Below, in pieces: positions 17,078 to 25,349 of a stretch of 47,007 nucleotides of DNA; within the stretch, counting starts at the first letter, position 1, and each line of letters opens with the position of its first letter. The notes under the pieces were generated by a model that was not told where the DNA came from, did not search any database, and worked only from the letters and a program-made list of their open reading frames with translations. The position numbers were made by a program, and so were the translations under genes. The stretch spans positions 1 through 47,007 of the forward strand of contig CAIYJE010000168.1 in assembly GCA_903926465.1 (NCBI GenBank). Reading direction: 5' to 3'. Source of the stretch: an uncultured Planctomycetales bacterium. Lineage in GTDB: Bacteria > Planctomycetota > Planctomycetia > Isosphaerales > Isosphaeraceae.

Positions 17078-18115
17078 ATGCGTATCGCGTTAGACGCCAT
17101 GGGGGGCGACTACGCACCGGGTCCAATAGTCGAAGGGGCCGTGCAGGCAGTCCTGGCTCAGCCCGGGATCCAGGTGGTTCTTGTAGGTGATCAGGCCCGG
17201 ATTGAAGGTGAACTTCATAAGTTTCCCGACGCTCCGCGCGATCGCTTGCCCATCGTTCATTCCAGTCAGTCGATCGAGATGCATGAGAAGCCGGTCGAGG
17301 CGCTTCGGAAGAAGCGTGATAATTCGATTTCCAGGTGCTGGATGCTGCTGGCAACCGGTGACGTCAAGGCGGTGGTCTCTGCGGGCAACACCGGGGCCAT
17401 GGTTGGGGCCGGCCTGTTCAACGCCAAGATGTTTCTGCCAGGCGTACGCCGGCCGGGAATTGCCGCGATTTACCCCACACACAAGGGCCCCGCGGTTGTC
17501 ATTGACGTGGGCGCCAACATGCAGCCCAAGCCTGAAGATCTCTATCAGTACGGGATCATGGGGGCGATCTATGCCGAACACGTGTTGGGGGTGACCCAGG
17601 CCACCATCGGGCTCTTGAATGTTGGAGCCGAGGAAGACAAGGGAAACGACCTGGTTCGAGATGCCCAGGCGATGTTCAGGGCCAGTCGGCACTCCGCCAA
17701 GTTTATCGGGAACGTTGAGGGGCGAGATATTTACGAGGGGAACGCACGCGTGATCGTGTGCGAAGGCTTTACGGGCAACGTCTTGCTGAAATCTGGCGAG
17801 GGGGCCGTAGAGTTCCTGTTCGCCGAACTCAAGCAGGAGCTTGCCAAGTTGCTGCCTCGGTTGTCTCCCGAAGACGCCCGGGCGGTGGGCGGCGGCATCA
17901 AAGAGCTCAAAGCCCGGTTCGAATACGCCGAGTTTGGTGGGGCCCCGCTGCTGGGTATCCGGGGCGCTTGCATCATTTGCCACGGTTCCAGTGATGCACG
18001 TGCCATCAAGAACGCAATTCGGGTGGCTTCAATCATGGGTGAAGACCGCATCAGTGCGGAAATTGTGGCGTCGCTGGCGGATGCGCCACAGGCAGAAGCA
18101 CCCGTTCAGGAGTAA
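17078..18115 (+). CDS. plsX: Phosphate acyltransferase PlsX
   Basis: 345 residues. PlsX converts acyl-ACP to acyl-phosphate, feeding PlsY in phospholipid synthesis at the membrane surface. Signatures are the N-terminal RIALDAMGGDYAP, GDVKAVVSAGNTGAM (near 92-106), VIDVGANMQPKPEDL, LLNVGAEEDKGN and CEGFTGNVLLKSGEG near 230. ATG at 17078 is chosen because GAGGGGAG lies seven bases upstream and PlsX proteins begin MRIALDAMGGD; an upstream in-frame start would add 36 atypical residues. It is the first gene of the fatty-acid cluster. The usual partner rpmF upstream and fabH downstream are both missing here. Confidence 0.95.
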   Translation: MRIALDAMGGDYAPGPIVEGAVQAVLAQPGIQVVLVGDQARIEGELHKFPDAPRDRLPIVHSSQSIEMHEKPVEALRKKRDNSISRCWMLLATGDVKAVVSAGNTGAMVGAGLFNAKMFLPGVRRPGIAAIYPTHKGPAVVIDVGANMQPKPEDLYQYGIMGAIYAEHVLGVTQATIGLLNVGAEEDKGNDLVRDAQAMFRASRHSAKFIGNVEGRDIYEGNARVIVCEGFTGNVLLKSGEGAVEFLFAELKQELAKLLPRLSPEDARAVGGGIKELKARFEYAEFGGAPLLGIRGACIICHGSSDARAIKNAIRVASIMGEDRISAEIVASLADAPQAEAPVQE

Positions 18116-18122
18116 GCCAGAT

Positions 18123-18153
18123 TCGGCCCAAAGCCTGGCGGGTTTTGGGCCGA
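18123..18153 (+). other. Hairpin between plsX and fabD
   Basis: TCGGCCCAAA (18123-18132) pairs perfectly with TTTGGGCCGA (18144-18153) around an 11-base loop. There is no T run after it, so full termination is unlikely. It may attenuate transcription or mark an mRNA end, setting plsX and fabD levels apart. Confidence 0.45.
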
Positions 18154-18214
18154 TCAGCCGTGTCAACACTCGATTCATGGCGCGTGTTCAGGTTCTCTTT
18201 TCACGGATCCTCGC

Positions 18215-19129
18215 ATGTCAAAGATCGGTTTTTTGTTCCCCGGACAGGGGGCCCAAACGGTGGGCATGGCTCGCGAACTGGATAGCCAGTATCCCTCGGT
18301 TCGCTCGCTGTTTGATCGTGCCAATGAAATTCTGGGACTGGACCTGCGGGCCCTTTGTTTCGAGGGGCCTGCAAATTTGCTGGAGGCCACCGATATCAGC
18401 CAGCCGGCCATCTTTGTGGCCAGTCTGGCTGCGCTTGAGGCACTCAAGGCGGAACAGCCAGATGTGGTGAGCCAGTGCCAGGGGGCCGCCGGATTGAGCC
18501 TGGGCGAGTACACCGCCCTGGTGTTTGCGGGCGCTCTGGACTTTGAGGCCGGTCTGCGCGTGGTGCGGCTTCGAGGCCAGGCCATGCAGGCTGCGGCCTT
18601 GGCATCGCCCAGCGGAATGACGAGCGTGCTTGGGCTCGACGAAGCCAAGATCGACGAACTTTGTGAGCGGGTTTCAAGCCATGGCCGGCTCTGGAAGGCC
18701 AACATGCTTTGTCCGGGAAACGTGGTGGTTTCCGGAGATCGCTCTGCACTGGCCGAGGTGGACGCCGTGGCCACCGAACTGGGGGCCATGAAGGTGATCC
18801 CGCTGGCGGTGGCCGGTGCTTTTCATACCCCTTTGATGAAGCCGGCAGACGACCAGCTTGCGGCCGCCCTGGCCGCGGCCGATGTTCAGCTGCCCAGAGT
18901 GCCGGTTTACTCAAATGTTACGGCCGCCCCTCACCCTGCGGATCTTGCGAAGATTCGCCATGCCCTGGCCGAGCAGGTTACGGTTGGGGTTCGCTGGGAC
19001 GAGTCGATGAAGCGCATGATGGCCGACGGATTCGATGCGTTTTACGAAATTGGCCCGGGCCGCGTGCTGACCGGCCTGCTCAAGCGAATTGATCGCAAGA
19101 TGCCCTGCACGAGCATTCCAGCACGCTGA
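18215..19129 (+). CDS. fabD: Malonyl-CoA:ACP transacylase FabD
   Basis: 304 residues. FabD moves malonyl from CoA to acyl carrier protein to supply chain elongation. GQGAQ (10-14) forms the oxyanion region, GLSLGEY carries the nucleophile S95, and AFHTPLM carries H204 of the catalytic pair. The C-terminal EIGPGRVLTGLLKRI is typical. The ATG at 18215 has only a weak GGAT upstream, but the protein begins exactly like other FabD proteins. It is 99 bases after plsX, with a hairpin between. Confidence 0.95.
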   Translation: MSKIGFLFPGQGAQTVGMARELDSQYPSVRSLFDRANEILGLDLRALCFEGPANLLEATDISQPAIFVASLAALEALKAEQPDVVSQCQGAAGLSLGEYTALVFAGALDFEAGLRVVRLRGQAMQAAALASPSGMTSVLGLDEAKIDELCERVSSHGRLWKANMLCPGNVVVSGDRSALAEVDAVATELGAMKVIPLAVAGAFHTPLMKPADDQLAAALAAADVQLPRVPVYSNVTAAPHPADLAKIRHALAEQVTVGVRWDESMKRMMADGFDAFYEIGPGRVLTGLLKRIDRKMPCTSIPAR

Positions 19130-19315
19130 TCCACGTTTCAGACCCTGGAGCTGGCTTCAGGCTTTCCTGGATTCCGAGACCGGTATGAGCCGGGATTGCT
19201 CCGACATTTGATTTTGGCATTCGCCAGGTACGGGCCCGGGGAGCATGGCTTCTGGGGTGTGTGACTGCGATCTTTTTTTATGGTCAAACCACGGCCGAGT
19301 TTGCGGCTTTTGGGG

Positions 19316-19345
19316 TTGATCCGGTTCCGAGCCTCTGTAAATAAT
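19316..19345 (+). promoter_or_regulatory. Weak promoter candidate upstream of fabG
   Basis: TTGATC (19316-19321) and AATAAT (19340-19345) are spaced by 18 bases in the 318-bp gap between fabD and fabG. The gap is unusually long for an operon and holds no gene, so an internal promoter for fabG is plausible. Confidence 0.3.
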
Positions 19346-19447
19346 CCGCTCTTTGCTCTGTGATTTAGGGAGGATCGCGGAGATCAGGTACAGAGGCTTC
19401 TTGCTTTCTGACCCTGGAAACATTGCCTCCTCAATCAGGATGTGAGC

Positions 19448-20227
19448 ATGGCAGATTCCCAGCCCAAGATTGCCGGTTGTACGGTGGACCTCTCTGGCCA
19501 GGTTGCGCTGGTGACGGGTGCATCTCGTGGGATTGGACGGGCAATTGCCTTACGTCTGGCCCACTGTGGTGCCCGTGTTGCGTGTGTGGCCACGTCGCTG
19601 GAAGGTAAGCTGGCGGAAACGGTCCAGATGATCCATGACGCCGGCGGCACGGCCGAAGCCTATGCGGGCGATGTTGGCAAATCGGCCGATGTCAACCGGA
19701 TTGTTGAGGCGGTTGAGACCAAATTTGAGCGGCTCGACGTTCTGGTCAACTGCGCGGGAATTACCCGTGACGGGTTGCTGCTGAGAATGGATGATGCCGA
19801 CTGGGATGCCGTGATTTCAACCAATTTGAACAGCGTCTTTTACTTTTGCCGGGCCGCTGGTGCGGTGATGATGCGGCAGCGATATGGGCGCATCATCAAC
19901 ATCACCAGTACCTCTGCCATCATGGGAAACCCCGGGCAAGCCAATTATTCGGCCAGCAAGGCCGGCGTGATCGGTTTCACAAAAACCGTGGCCAAAGAGC
20001 TGGCCAAGCGGAATATCACGGTGAATGCGGTGGCTCCCGGTTTCACAGTGACCGACATGACCGACGTCCTGCCGGACAAGATCAAAGACATTGCCAAGCA
20101 AATGATTCCTGCCAATAAATTTGGCCAGCCAGAAGATATTGCAGACATTGTTTGCTGTTTATCTGGGCGTGGGGCGGGTTATCTGACAGGCCAGGTTATT
20201 GCCGTAGATGGCGGTATGACGGCCTGA
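19448..20227 (+). CDS. fabG: 3-oxoacyl-ACP reductase FabG
   Basis: 259 residues of short-chain dehydrogenase. It reduces 3-oxoacyl-ACP with NADPH in each elongation cycle. The cofactor motif is TGASRGIG (23-30), the structural motif is NCAG (101-104), and the catalytic set is S154, Y167 and K171 within NITSTSAIMGNPGQANYSASK. The C-terminal YLTGQVIAVDGGMTA is standard. The first visible in-frame start is GTG at 19442, but ATG two codons later, with AGGATG just before it, is preferred. The N-terminus carries about ten extra residues compared with E. coli FabG. Confidence 0.94.
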   Translation: MADSQPKIAGCTVDLSGQVALVTGASRGIGRAIALRLAHCGARVACVATSLEGKLAETVQMIHDAGGTAEAYAGDVGKSADVNRIVEAVETKFERLDVLVNCAGITRDGLLLRMDDADWDAVISTNLNSVFYFCRAAGAVMMRQRYGRIINITSTSAIMGNPGQANYSASKAGVIGFTKTVAKELAKRNITVNAVAPGFTVTDMTDVLPDKIKDIAKQMIPANKFGQPEDIADIVCCLSGRGAGYLTGQVIAVDGGMTA

Positions 20228-20453
20228 GTTGGAGTGGGCAAGTGGTACCGGGTTGGCACTGAACTGGATTTGGCGACTATATCCGTTCTAGACAACCCGC
20301 GCTGGCCCTGTTAACTTGGCCCCAACGAGGAAATTTGATTGGATTCGGTTAATCCCGATTACCAAACGAACCGAACTTTCAGGATAAGTTGACGCACACC
20401 CCGGTTCGGGGAGCTCGATAGATCCTCTAGCATGTCGTTCAGGAGGCCTTGCC

Positions 20454-20690
20454 GTGTCTGTGGAAGAACGCGTGGTCGAGATTGTTAGTGAGCAAATGGG
20501 CGTTGCCAAGGACGCCGTGTCTCGTGAGACTTCTTTCGTCAATGATCTGGGAGCCGATTCCCTGGACACTGTCGAACTGGTCATGGAATTCGAAGAAGAA
20601 TTCGATATCACCATTCCAGATGAAGAAGCCGAGAAGATCCAGACCGTGGGTCAGGCCATTGATTACATCGAGCAGCATAGCACTAAATAA
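20454..20690 (+). CDS. acpP: Acyl carrier protein
   Basis: 78 residues, acidic, the normal ACP length. S36 in [10 protein letters not shown] is the phosphopantetheine attachment site, and the [16 protein letters not shown] helix III region is conserved. It starts with GTG; the start is fixed by a perfect AGGAGG at 20441-20446, seven bases upstream. It lies 226 bases after fabG; that gap holds a small CCCCG/CGGGG hairpin (20399-20411) but no gene. A terminator-like hairpin follows the stop, so acpP may be made in excess over fabF, as in other bacteria. Confidence 0.97.
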   Translation: MSVEERVVEIVSEQMGVAKDAVSRETSFVNDLGADSLDTVELVMEFEEEFDITIPDEEAEKIQTVGQAIDYIEQHSTK

Positions 20691-20701
20691 GCTTTGCCAT
20701 G

Positions 20702-20728
20702 GTCGCGGGGGGCTTTGTCCCCCGCGAC
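20702..20728 (+). terminator. Hairpin after acpP
   Basis: GTCGCGGGGG (20702-20711) pairs perfectly with CCCCCGCGAC (20719-20728), loop GCTTTGT, followed by TGCTTCTGTT. It is 12 bases after the acpP stop. The stem is very stable and the tail only partly T-rich, so partial termination between acpP and fabF is likely. Confidence 0.65.
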
Positions 20729-20906
20729 TGCTTCTGTTGATCGGCCGGCGACTGTGGTTCGACTGGCTGGTCTCTTTCGTTTTTTGGAGCCCGCGAAACG
20801 GGCGGGTCGTTTCCGGTACGGCAGTACTGGCCATCCAGGTTGAGCATTGTCGTGAAACCCTGGAGTGGTGAGGTTCAGCCCTCGATCTGAAGGATCGCGT
20901 GTACGT

Positions 20907-22148
20907 ATGGCACGGCGCGTTGTGATTACCGGCCTGGGTGTAGTGACAGGCCTTGGCTCACGTGTGGATGATTTCTGGACCGGCCTGATCGAGGGACGGA
21001 GTGGCGTTGGTCCGCTCACTCTCTTCGACACGACCCAATTCCGGGTCCATTTTGGTGGCCAGGTTCGAGACTGGAATGGCGAGACGCTCTTCGGCGTGAA
21101 GGAAGCGCGTCGCCTTGATCGGTTCGCTCAGTTTGCCATGGTGGCTGCCGAAAGTGCCGTGGTGGATTCTGGAGTGGACTTTTCGAGCTATGATCCGTAC
21201 CGAGTGGGTGTGCTCATCGGTTCTGGAATTGGCGGATTGAACGAGTTTGAAGAACAACACCGGAACCTGATTGAAAAGGGGCCTTCGCGAATTAGCCCCT
21301 TCACCATCCCCAAGCTGATGGTGAACGCCGCCAGCGGCCAGGTTTCGATCAGGTACGGGCTCAAAGGGCCTGCCTCGGCCGTGGCCACCGCCTGTGCCAG
21401 CGCAACCAACGCCATTGGCGACGCCTTCCGGCTTATTCAGGCCGGCTGGGCCGATGCGATGATTACCGGTGGTAGTGAAGCCGCTATCACCCACATGGGT
21501 CTTGGTGGTTTTGCCTCCATGCGGGCTCTATCCACCCGCAATGACGATCCTCAGCGCGCGAGTCGCCCCTTTGACCGCGATCGCGACGGGTTCGTGTTGT
21601 CTGAAGGGGCAGGAATTCTGCTGATTGAAGAAGAAGGACATGCTCGCGCCCGAGGGGCCCGGATTTATGCCGAGCTGCTGGGCTATGGGATGTCGGCCGA
21701 TGGTTCGCACATCACCTCACCCGATGAAGAAGGGCGTGGTGCCGCGCGGGCCATGCGGAACTGCCTGGACGATGCGAAGTGTCCGGCTGAATCCGTAGGG
21801 TACATCAACGCCCACGGCACCAGCACCAGTCAGGGCGATGTGGCGGAGACGCGGGCGATGAAGTCTGTGTTTGGCAGCCACGCTAAGCAGCTTCAGGTTT
21901 CCAGCACCAAGAGTCAGCTTGGTCACCTGCTCGGGGCCTCGGGTGGGGTAGAACTGGTTGCTTCGGCGCTGGCCATTCACCGCAAGGTGCTTCCACCGAC
22001 CATCAATCTTGAAAATCAAGACCCAGAATGTGATCTGGACTTCATCCCCAACACGGCCCGTGAGGCCCATGTTGATCGTGTGATGTCGAACAGCTTCGGT
22101 TTTGGTGGCCACAATGCTAGCTTGCTGATTGGCCGGCACTCCGGCTGA
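20907..22148 (+). CDS. fabF: 3-oxoacyl-ACP synthase II FabF
   Basis: 413 residues. FabF condenses malonyl-ACP with acyl-ACP. The active site is C163 in ATACASATNAIG, H303 in NAHGTST, K335, and H340 in QLGHLLGASG, numbering that coincides with E. coli FabF. ATG at 20907 (MARRVVITGLGVVT) is chosen over a GTG 42 bases upstream because KAS II proteins begin this way. The ribosome site AAGGA is somewhat distant. It is the last gene of the cluster and is followed by a strong terminator. FabF cannot start chains; the missing FabH (KAS III) must be encoded elsewhere. Confidence 0.96.
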   Translation: MARRVVITGLGVVTGLGSRVDDFWTGLIEGRSGVGPLTLFDTTQFRVHFGGQVRDWNGETLFGVKEARRLDRFAQFAMVAAESAVVDSGVDFSSYDPYRVGVLIGSGIGGLNEFEEQHRNLIEKGPSRISPFTIPKLMVNAASGQVSIRYGLKGPASAVATACASATNAIGDAFRLIQAGWADAMITGGSEAAITHMGLGGFASMRALSTRNDDPQRASRPFDRDRDGFVLSEGAGILLIEEEGHARARGARIYAELLGYGMSADGSHITSPDEEGRGAARAMRNCLDDAKCPAESVGYINAHGTSTSQGDVAETRAMKSVFGSHAKQLQVSSTKSQLGHLLGASGGVELVASALAIHRKVLPPTINLENQDPECDLDFIPNTAREAHVDRVMSNSFGFGGHNASLLIGRHSG

Positions 22149-22183
22149 TCTCTTGGGCCTGCCAACCGACCTATGATTCAGAG

Positions 22184-22217
22184 TGGCCGATCTCACACCG
22201 TGGGGTCGGCCATTTCT
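22184..22217 (+). terminator. Intrinsic terminator of the fab cluster
   Basis: TGGCCGA plus TCTCAC (22184-22196) pairs with GTGGGG plus TCGGCCA (22200-22212), a 13-bp stem with two G-T pairs and a 3-nt ACC loop, followed by TTTCT. It lies 35 bases after the fabF stop. Confidence 0.85.
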
Positions 22218-22290
22218 ATTGAGCCCGGCTAAGTCACGCTCTTCGAGCAGGGCCAAGTTGGGCCGCCATCCGTTCTGGTGTCTGATACCA

Positions 22291-22356
22291 GCCCGACTCG
22301 CCAGCGCGTGGATCGCTTATGGCTTTTCCTGATCGCCCGACTCGCCAGCGCGTGGA
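22291..22356. repeat. Tandem direct repeat of a 22-nt unit, 44-bp period
   Basis: GCCCGACTCGCCAGCGCGTG plus GA occurs at 22291-22312 and again at 22335-22356. A related form, GCCCGAAGCGTGAGCGAGTG plus G, is at 28414-28434, so this is a dispersed intergenic element of the genome. The 490-bp gap 22149-22638 holds otherwise only the fab terminator and the ribosome site for the next gene. Confidence 0.65.
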
Positions 22357-22638
22357 GTTCTTACCGCCTGGATTTCCGCTTAACCGCCTGGCCAGATTGT
22401 GTGAAACCTCATGATAAACCGTGATGAGGACCCTGGTTCAGGGGCGGGCAGGCCATTGAATGATGAGCAGACCCGATGCGAAGAAAGGAGCGTTCCACTC
22501 GGCTTTTTGATAACCGAGCTTGAGTGAAACTGGAAGGTCTGCTAAGAATCAGCGACTTGGCTTCGGGTCCGGTCGAATTCGATCGGTTTGAGGTCTGCTT
22601 TCGCACCTTTGCGCCAGATCGGCAGGGAGGCCCCTGGC

Positions 22639-24024
22639 ATGAATCGCCGTATGGCCCTGATGCTTGGATTTTTGACGGGTGGTTTGGCTCCATCGCTTTC
22701 GCGAGGTCAGGACGACCTCGAGGATCCGTTGCCAAAGTCCAAGCCCAAGAAGACCACCAGGCCTGTTTCGAATAGCGACAGTGATGTTTTTGACGATGGA
22801 GCCGCGGGGTCCAGGGAGCCGTTACAGGACTCGCCCCCCGATTTTCGGCCCGAGGTCGGTCATAGCTGGAAAAACTTTGATATCGCGAATTACGCCAGCC
22901 TGGGTTATTCGCCTGAAAACCCCAAGCCACAAAACGCGATTGTTGAATGGATCTTCAGGCGGACCGGTTCGGCGGTCTGGCATGGTGAAAAGATTGCGGT
23001 CCTGAGCGCGGGCAAGGCTCAACTGCGGGCTTACCATAATGCAAAGGTCTTGAAGGTCGTTCAGGAATATGTGGAGCGATTCACCAGGGCTACGGCCGAC
23101 GTGCTGTCGGTGCGGGTCCGGTTTGTGGCTGCGCAAGACACGCGATGGCGATATTCGGTGTACAACCGACTGAAGCGGATTGGTACTGGCCCGCAAGGGC
23201 AGCAACTGTGGACGATTTCGGCCGACGATGCCAACCTGGTCCGAACCCAGATGATGCTCTATCAGGGGTTCAAGTTGCTGGCGGATAAGACGGTGAAGGT
23301 CCTTAACGGTCAGACGCTGTTGATTGAAACGGCCGATGATCTCAACTTTGTTTCAAGCACACAAAGTGAGGGGGCCTCGGGCGTGGGTGCTCAGCCCAAG
23401 ACCGATCAGCTCAAGGAAGGGGCTTTCCTCAGGTTCAGCCCGCTGTTGACCTATGACGGTGATGCCGTGGATGCGGCGGTCGATTTTCGGGCCACCACGG
23501 TGAAGCGGTTGATCCGTACCAAGGTTCTGGCCAAGAAAGATGTTGGGCCAACCGATGTCACAATTGACGTTCCCGAAGTGGTTGAGACCCGGTTGAACCG
23601 AACCGTGGAAAACTGGACACTGGGCCAGACGCTGTTGATTTCCGCTGGCATCACGCCGGGAATTCTTCAGTCAAAGACCGGGTTTATGAATATGCGGCTA
23701 CCGGGCACGGTGCCGACCGATACGGAAATGCTGGTATTCATTGATATTGAGCCGGATCGCAAGTCGAACCGGTCCAAGTCGAAACGTGACCCGGCGATGG
23801 ATGACAGCACGTTTGATGATCCACCACCACGCTCGTCAACCAAGCGGCCCTCGAATCCCACACCCAAAGATGAGGGGGAGTTCGATGATCCGCCACCAAG
23901 ATCGAGCCGTCAGCCGGCCCCAAGGTCTGAGCCAAGCCCATTCGATGAGGAAGATCCGTTCACGAACGACTCCCCCGCGCCAGAGCAGGTGACACGGAGC
24001 CGAACGTCTCGCGACGACTTCTAA
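22639..24024 (+). CDS. Exported protein resembling part of a secretin domain
   Basis: 461 residues from ATG 22639, which has GGGAGG eight bases upstream. The signal peptide is MNRRMALMLGFLTGGLAPSL and onward, with a twin arginine at residues 3-4. Residues about 150-370 look like the beta-rich core of type II/III secretins: a VRVRFVAAQD strand, VLNGQTLLIET, LRFSPLLTYDGDAVDAAVDF, and the closing LGQTLLISAGITPG, the position where secretins have GQTvviGGL. The N-domains and a ring-forming membrane region are not evident. The tail (about 375-461) is low-complexity, with FDDPPPRSS twice. It is probably a periplasmic or outer-membrane-associated planctomycete protein. Secretin kinship is inference from pattern; function is unknown. 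It is monocistronic, with its own strong terminator. Confidence 0.55.
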   Translation: MNRRMALMLGFLTGGLAPSLSRGQDDLEDPLPKSKPKKTTRPVSNSDSDVFDDGAAGSREPLQDSPPDFRPEVGHSWKNFDIANYASLGYSPENPKPQNAIVEWIFRRTGSAVWHGEKIAVLSAGKAQLRAYHNAKVLKVVQEYVERFTRATADVLSVRVRFVAAQDTRWRYSVYNRLKRIGTGPQGQQLWTISADDANLVRTQMMLYQGFKLLADKTVKVLNGQTLLIETADDLNFVSSTQSEGASGVGAQPKTDQLKEGAFLRFSPLLTYDGDAVDAAVDFRATTVKRLIRTKVLAKKDVGPTDVTIDVPEVVETRLNRTVENWTLGQTLLISAGITPGILQSKTGFMNMRLPGTVPTDTEMLVFIDIEPDRKSNRSKSKRDPAMDDSTFDDPPPRSSTKRPSNPTPKDEGEFDDPPPRSSRQPAPRSEPSPFDEEDPFTNDSPAPEQVTRSRTSRDDF

Positions 24025-24054
24025 TCGGTACAGAAAACAAGTGCTCAGGATTGA

Positions 24055-24116
24055 AATGGACTTGATGAACGGACACGGATTCCATCCGTCCTACTTCATT
24101 CTGGTCCATTTTTTTT
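24055..24116 (+). terminator. Long imperfect hairpin plus T8, strong terminator
   Basis: Nested arms AATGGAC (24055-24061)/GTCCATT (24104-24110), ATGAA (24065-24069)/TTCAT (24095-24099), and GGAC..GGAT (24071-24080)/ATCCGTCC (24084-24091) form one extended stem. Eight T residues at 24109-24116 follow. It is 30 bases after the stop of the secretin-like gene. Confidence 0.85.
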
Positions 24117-24396
24117 CGTCTCCGTAGATCTGTGATTCGCAGCCAAATCAGTCGGCTTCAGGATGATGTCTTCTTGATCGTGTTGACTGCGGGTGGATCC
24201 GTCTTGCTTGTCGCTTTGATCGAAGCAGGGGCATGACCGGCGAGAAGGGCAAGAATCGCGTGCGGGCCCCGCTCTTGAAGAATGGCCCGGTACAGGTTCC
24301 CCGCCGAGATTAATTCAGGGCGTTGGCATTCGCTCTCATCATTCCGGCCTCAAATGCCTACCCTCAATCGCCCGGCGATGGTGATCGCAAAGCTGA

Positions 24397-24710
24397 GACA
24401 GCCAAGAGTTCACCCGACCGAGAGGCGTTCTTTACATCGAGCAAGACGGCAAGCGCACAGTCGTGGGAGTCTTCTCGAATCATCCCGGGGGCGAATCAAT
24501 GTGAGTTGTCTCTCTGACGTTGAAGTCATGGAGTATGTCGATTTCTCAAAACAATTAGCCGAAACCTCGAAAGAGCTTGGGGTGAATCGTCAAGGCCCGG
24601 CGACAACATGGGATGTCCTTGCCACGATTGACTTGATTCAACTTGCATCGCGTATCTTATTCAATGCTCGTCTTATTCTTAGAGCGAAGAGTATCCAAGG
24701 TCGAATTTGA
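24397..24710 (+). pseudogene. Gene debris, copy A of a small VEV-EYVDF coding unit
   Basis: Frame fragments encode VLYIEQDGKRTVVGVFSNHP and a short tail, ending at TGA 24502-24504. A different frame then gives DVEVMEYVDFSKQLAETSKE and a few more residues (from 24516). The second part matches copy B at 24864-25012. The first part is probably the end of an adjoining small gene that would overlap the next start. No intact start or ribosome site is seen. I do not recognise the family. The surrounding 24117-25290 is lower in GC than the flanks and contains nothing else I can support. Confidence 0.45.
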
Positions 24711-24863
24711 AGATACAGATAACTCGATGAGATTCTATCAAAGCGGTAACCGTAGCTCCATCCTGGTCCGAATCCTGCGGATAAGTAGGCTTTTCGCTGA
24801 GCCCGCAAGGCTGCAATTTCACTCTCATGAACCGTTGCTTTGACCCTGCTGAACCGAATCGAC

Positions 24864-25012
24864 ATGAACGAACTGCAGGATGTTGAGGTCATCGAGTACG
24901 TTGATTTTCCAAGAGGTATGCCGAAGTCGCTGAAAAACTGGGTGTTTCTCGCACCGCCGACCCTAACGCATTGATTTCCTTCCACATGAAATCAACTAGT
25001 TTGAGCTTTTGA
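24864..25012 (+). pseudogene. Gene debris, copy B of the VEV-EYVDF unit, one-base frameshift
   Basis: From ATG 24864 the reading is MNELQDVEVIEYVDF. One base is missing near 24906-24910 (a TTTTCC run), after which the next frame continues KRYAEVAEKLGVSRTADPNA and on to TGA at 25010-25012. Restoring the base would give a protein of about 50 residues aligned to copy A (VEVMEYVDFSKQLAETSKEL). Both copies therefore derive from one small gene family, and this copy is inactivated by the shift. Function is unknown. Confidence 0.45.
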
Positions 25013-25289
25013 ATCAAGTCAAGAATGAGCCGAACTGGCCCAGAGAGCCGACATGATCCGGCAGCCTCTCCCTCGTTACCAGGAACTCGACAAGATTTTG
25101 GTTCAGTGTTACGGGCAGTGATAGCGGTCGAGAAGCGATTCTCGTGGTATCGAGTTTTGTGCCGTAACTTGCGTGGATTCCAAGAAAAGAAACCATTTAT
25201 TCCATGATCGGAATGAATCCAATCGACTTCATGGACGGGTCATGACAGTACGGATCAGATCCTTCCCGTCGATTCTTCTGTATCGTTCA

Positions 25290-25320
25290 TAAAAAAAACC
25301 CCGGAGGAGACTCCGGGGCT
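25290..25320 (-). terminator. Intrinsic terminator of the HEAT-repeat gene
   Basis: CCCCGGAG (25299-25306) and CTCCGGGG (25311-25318) form a perfect 8-bp stem with a 4-nt loop. The A8 run at 25291-25298 reads as T8 after the stem on the minus strand. It is 31 bases past the stop of the gene at 25350-26555. Confidence 0.93.
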
Positions 25321-25349
25321 TTGTCTGCATCATGGGTGAATGCCGCGTA

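Noticed and set aside
22291-22356. Two-repeat CRISPR candidate (22-nt repeats, 22-nt spacer)
   Set aside because: Only two copies, repeat shorter than usual, and a related unit occurs elsewhere as a dispersed element.
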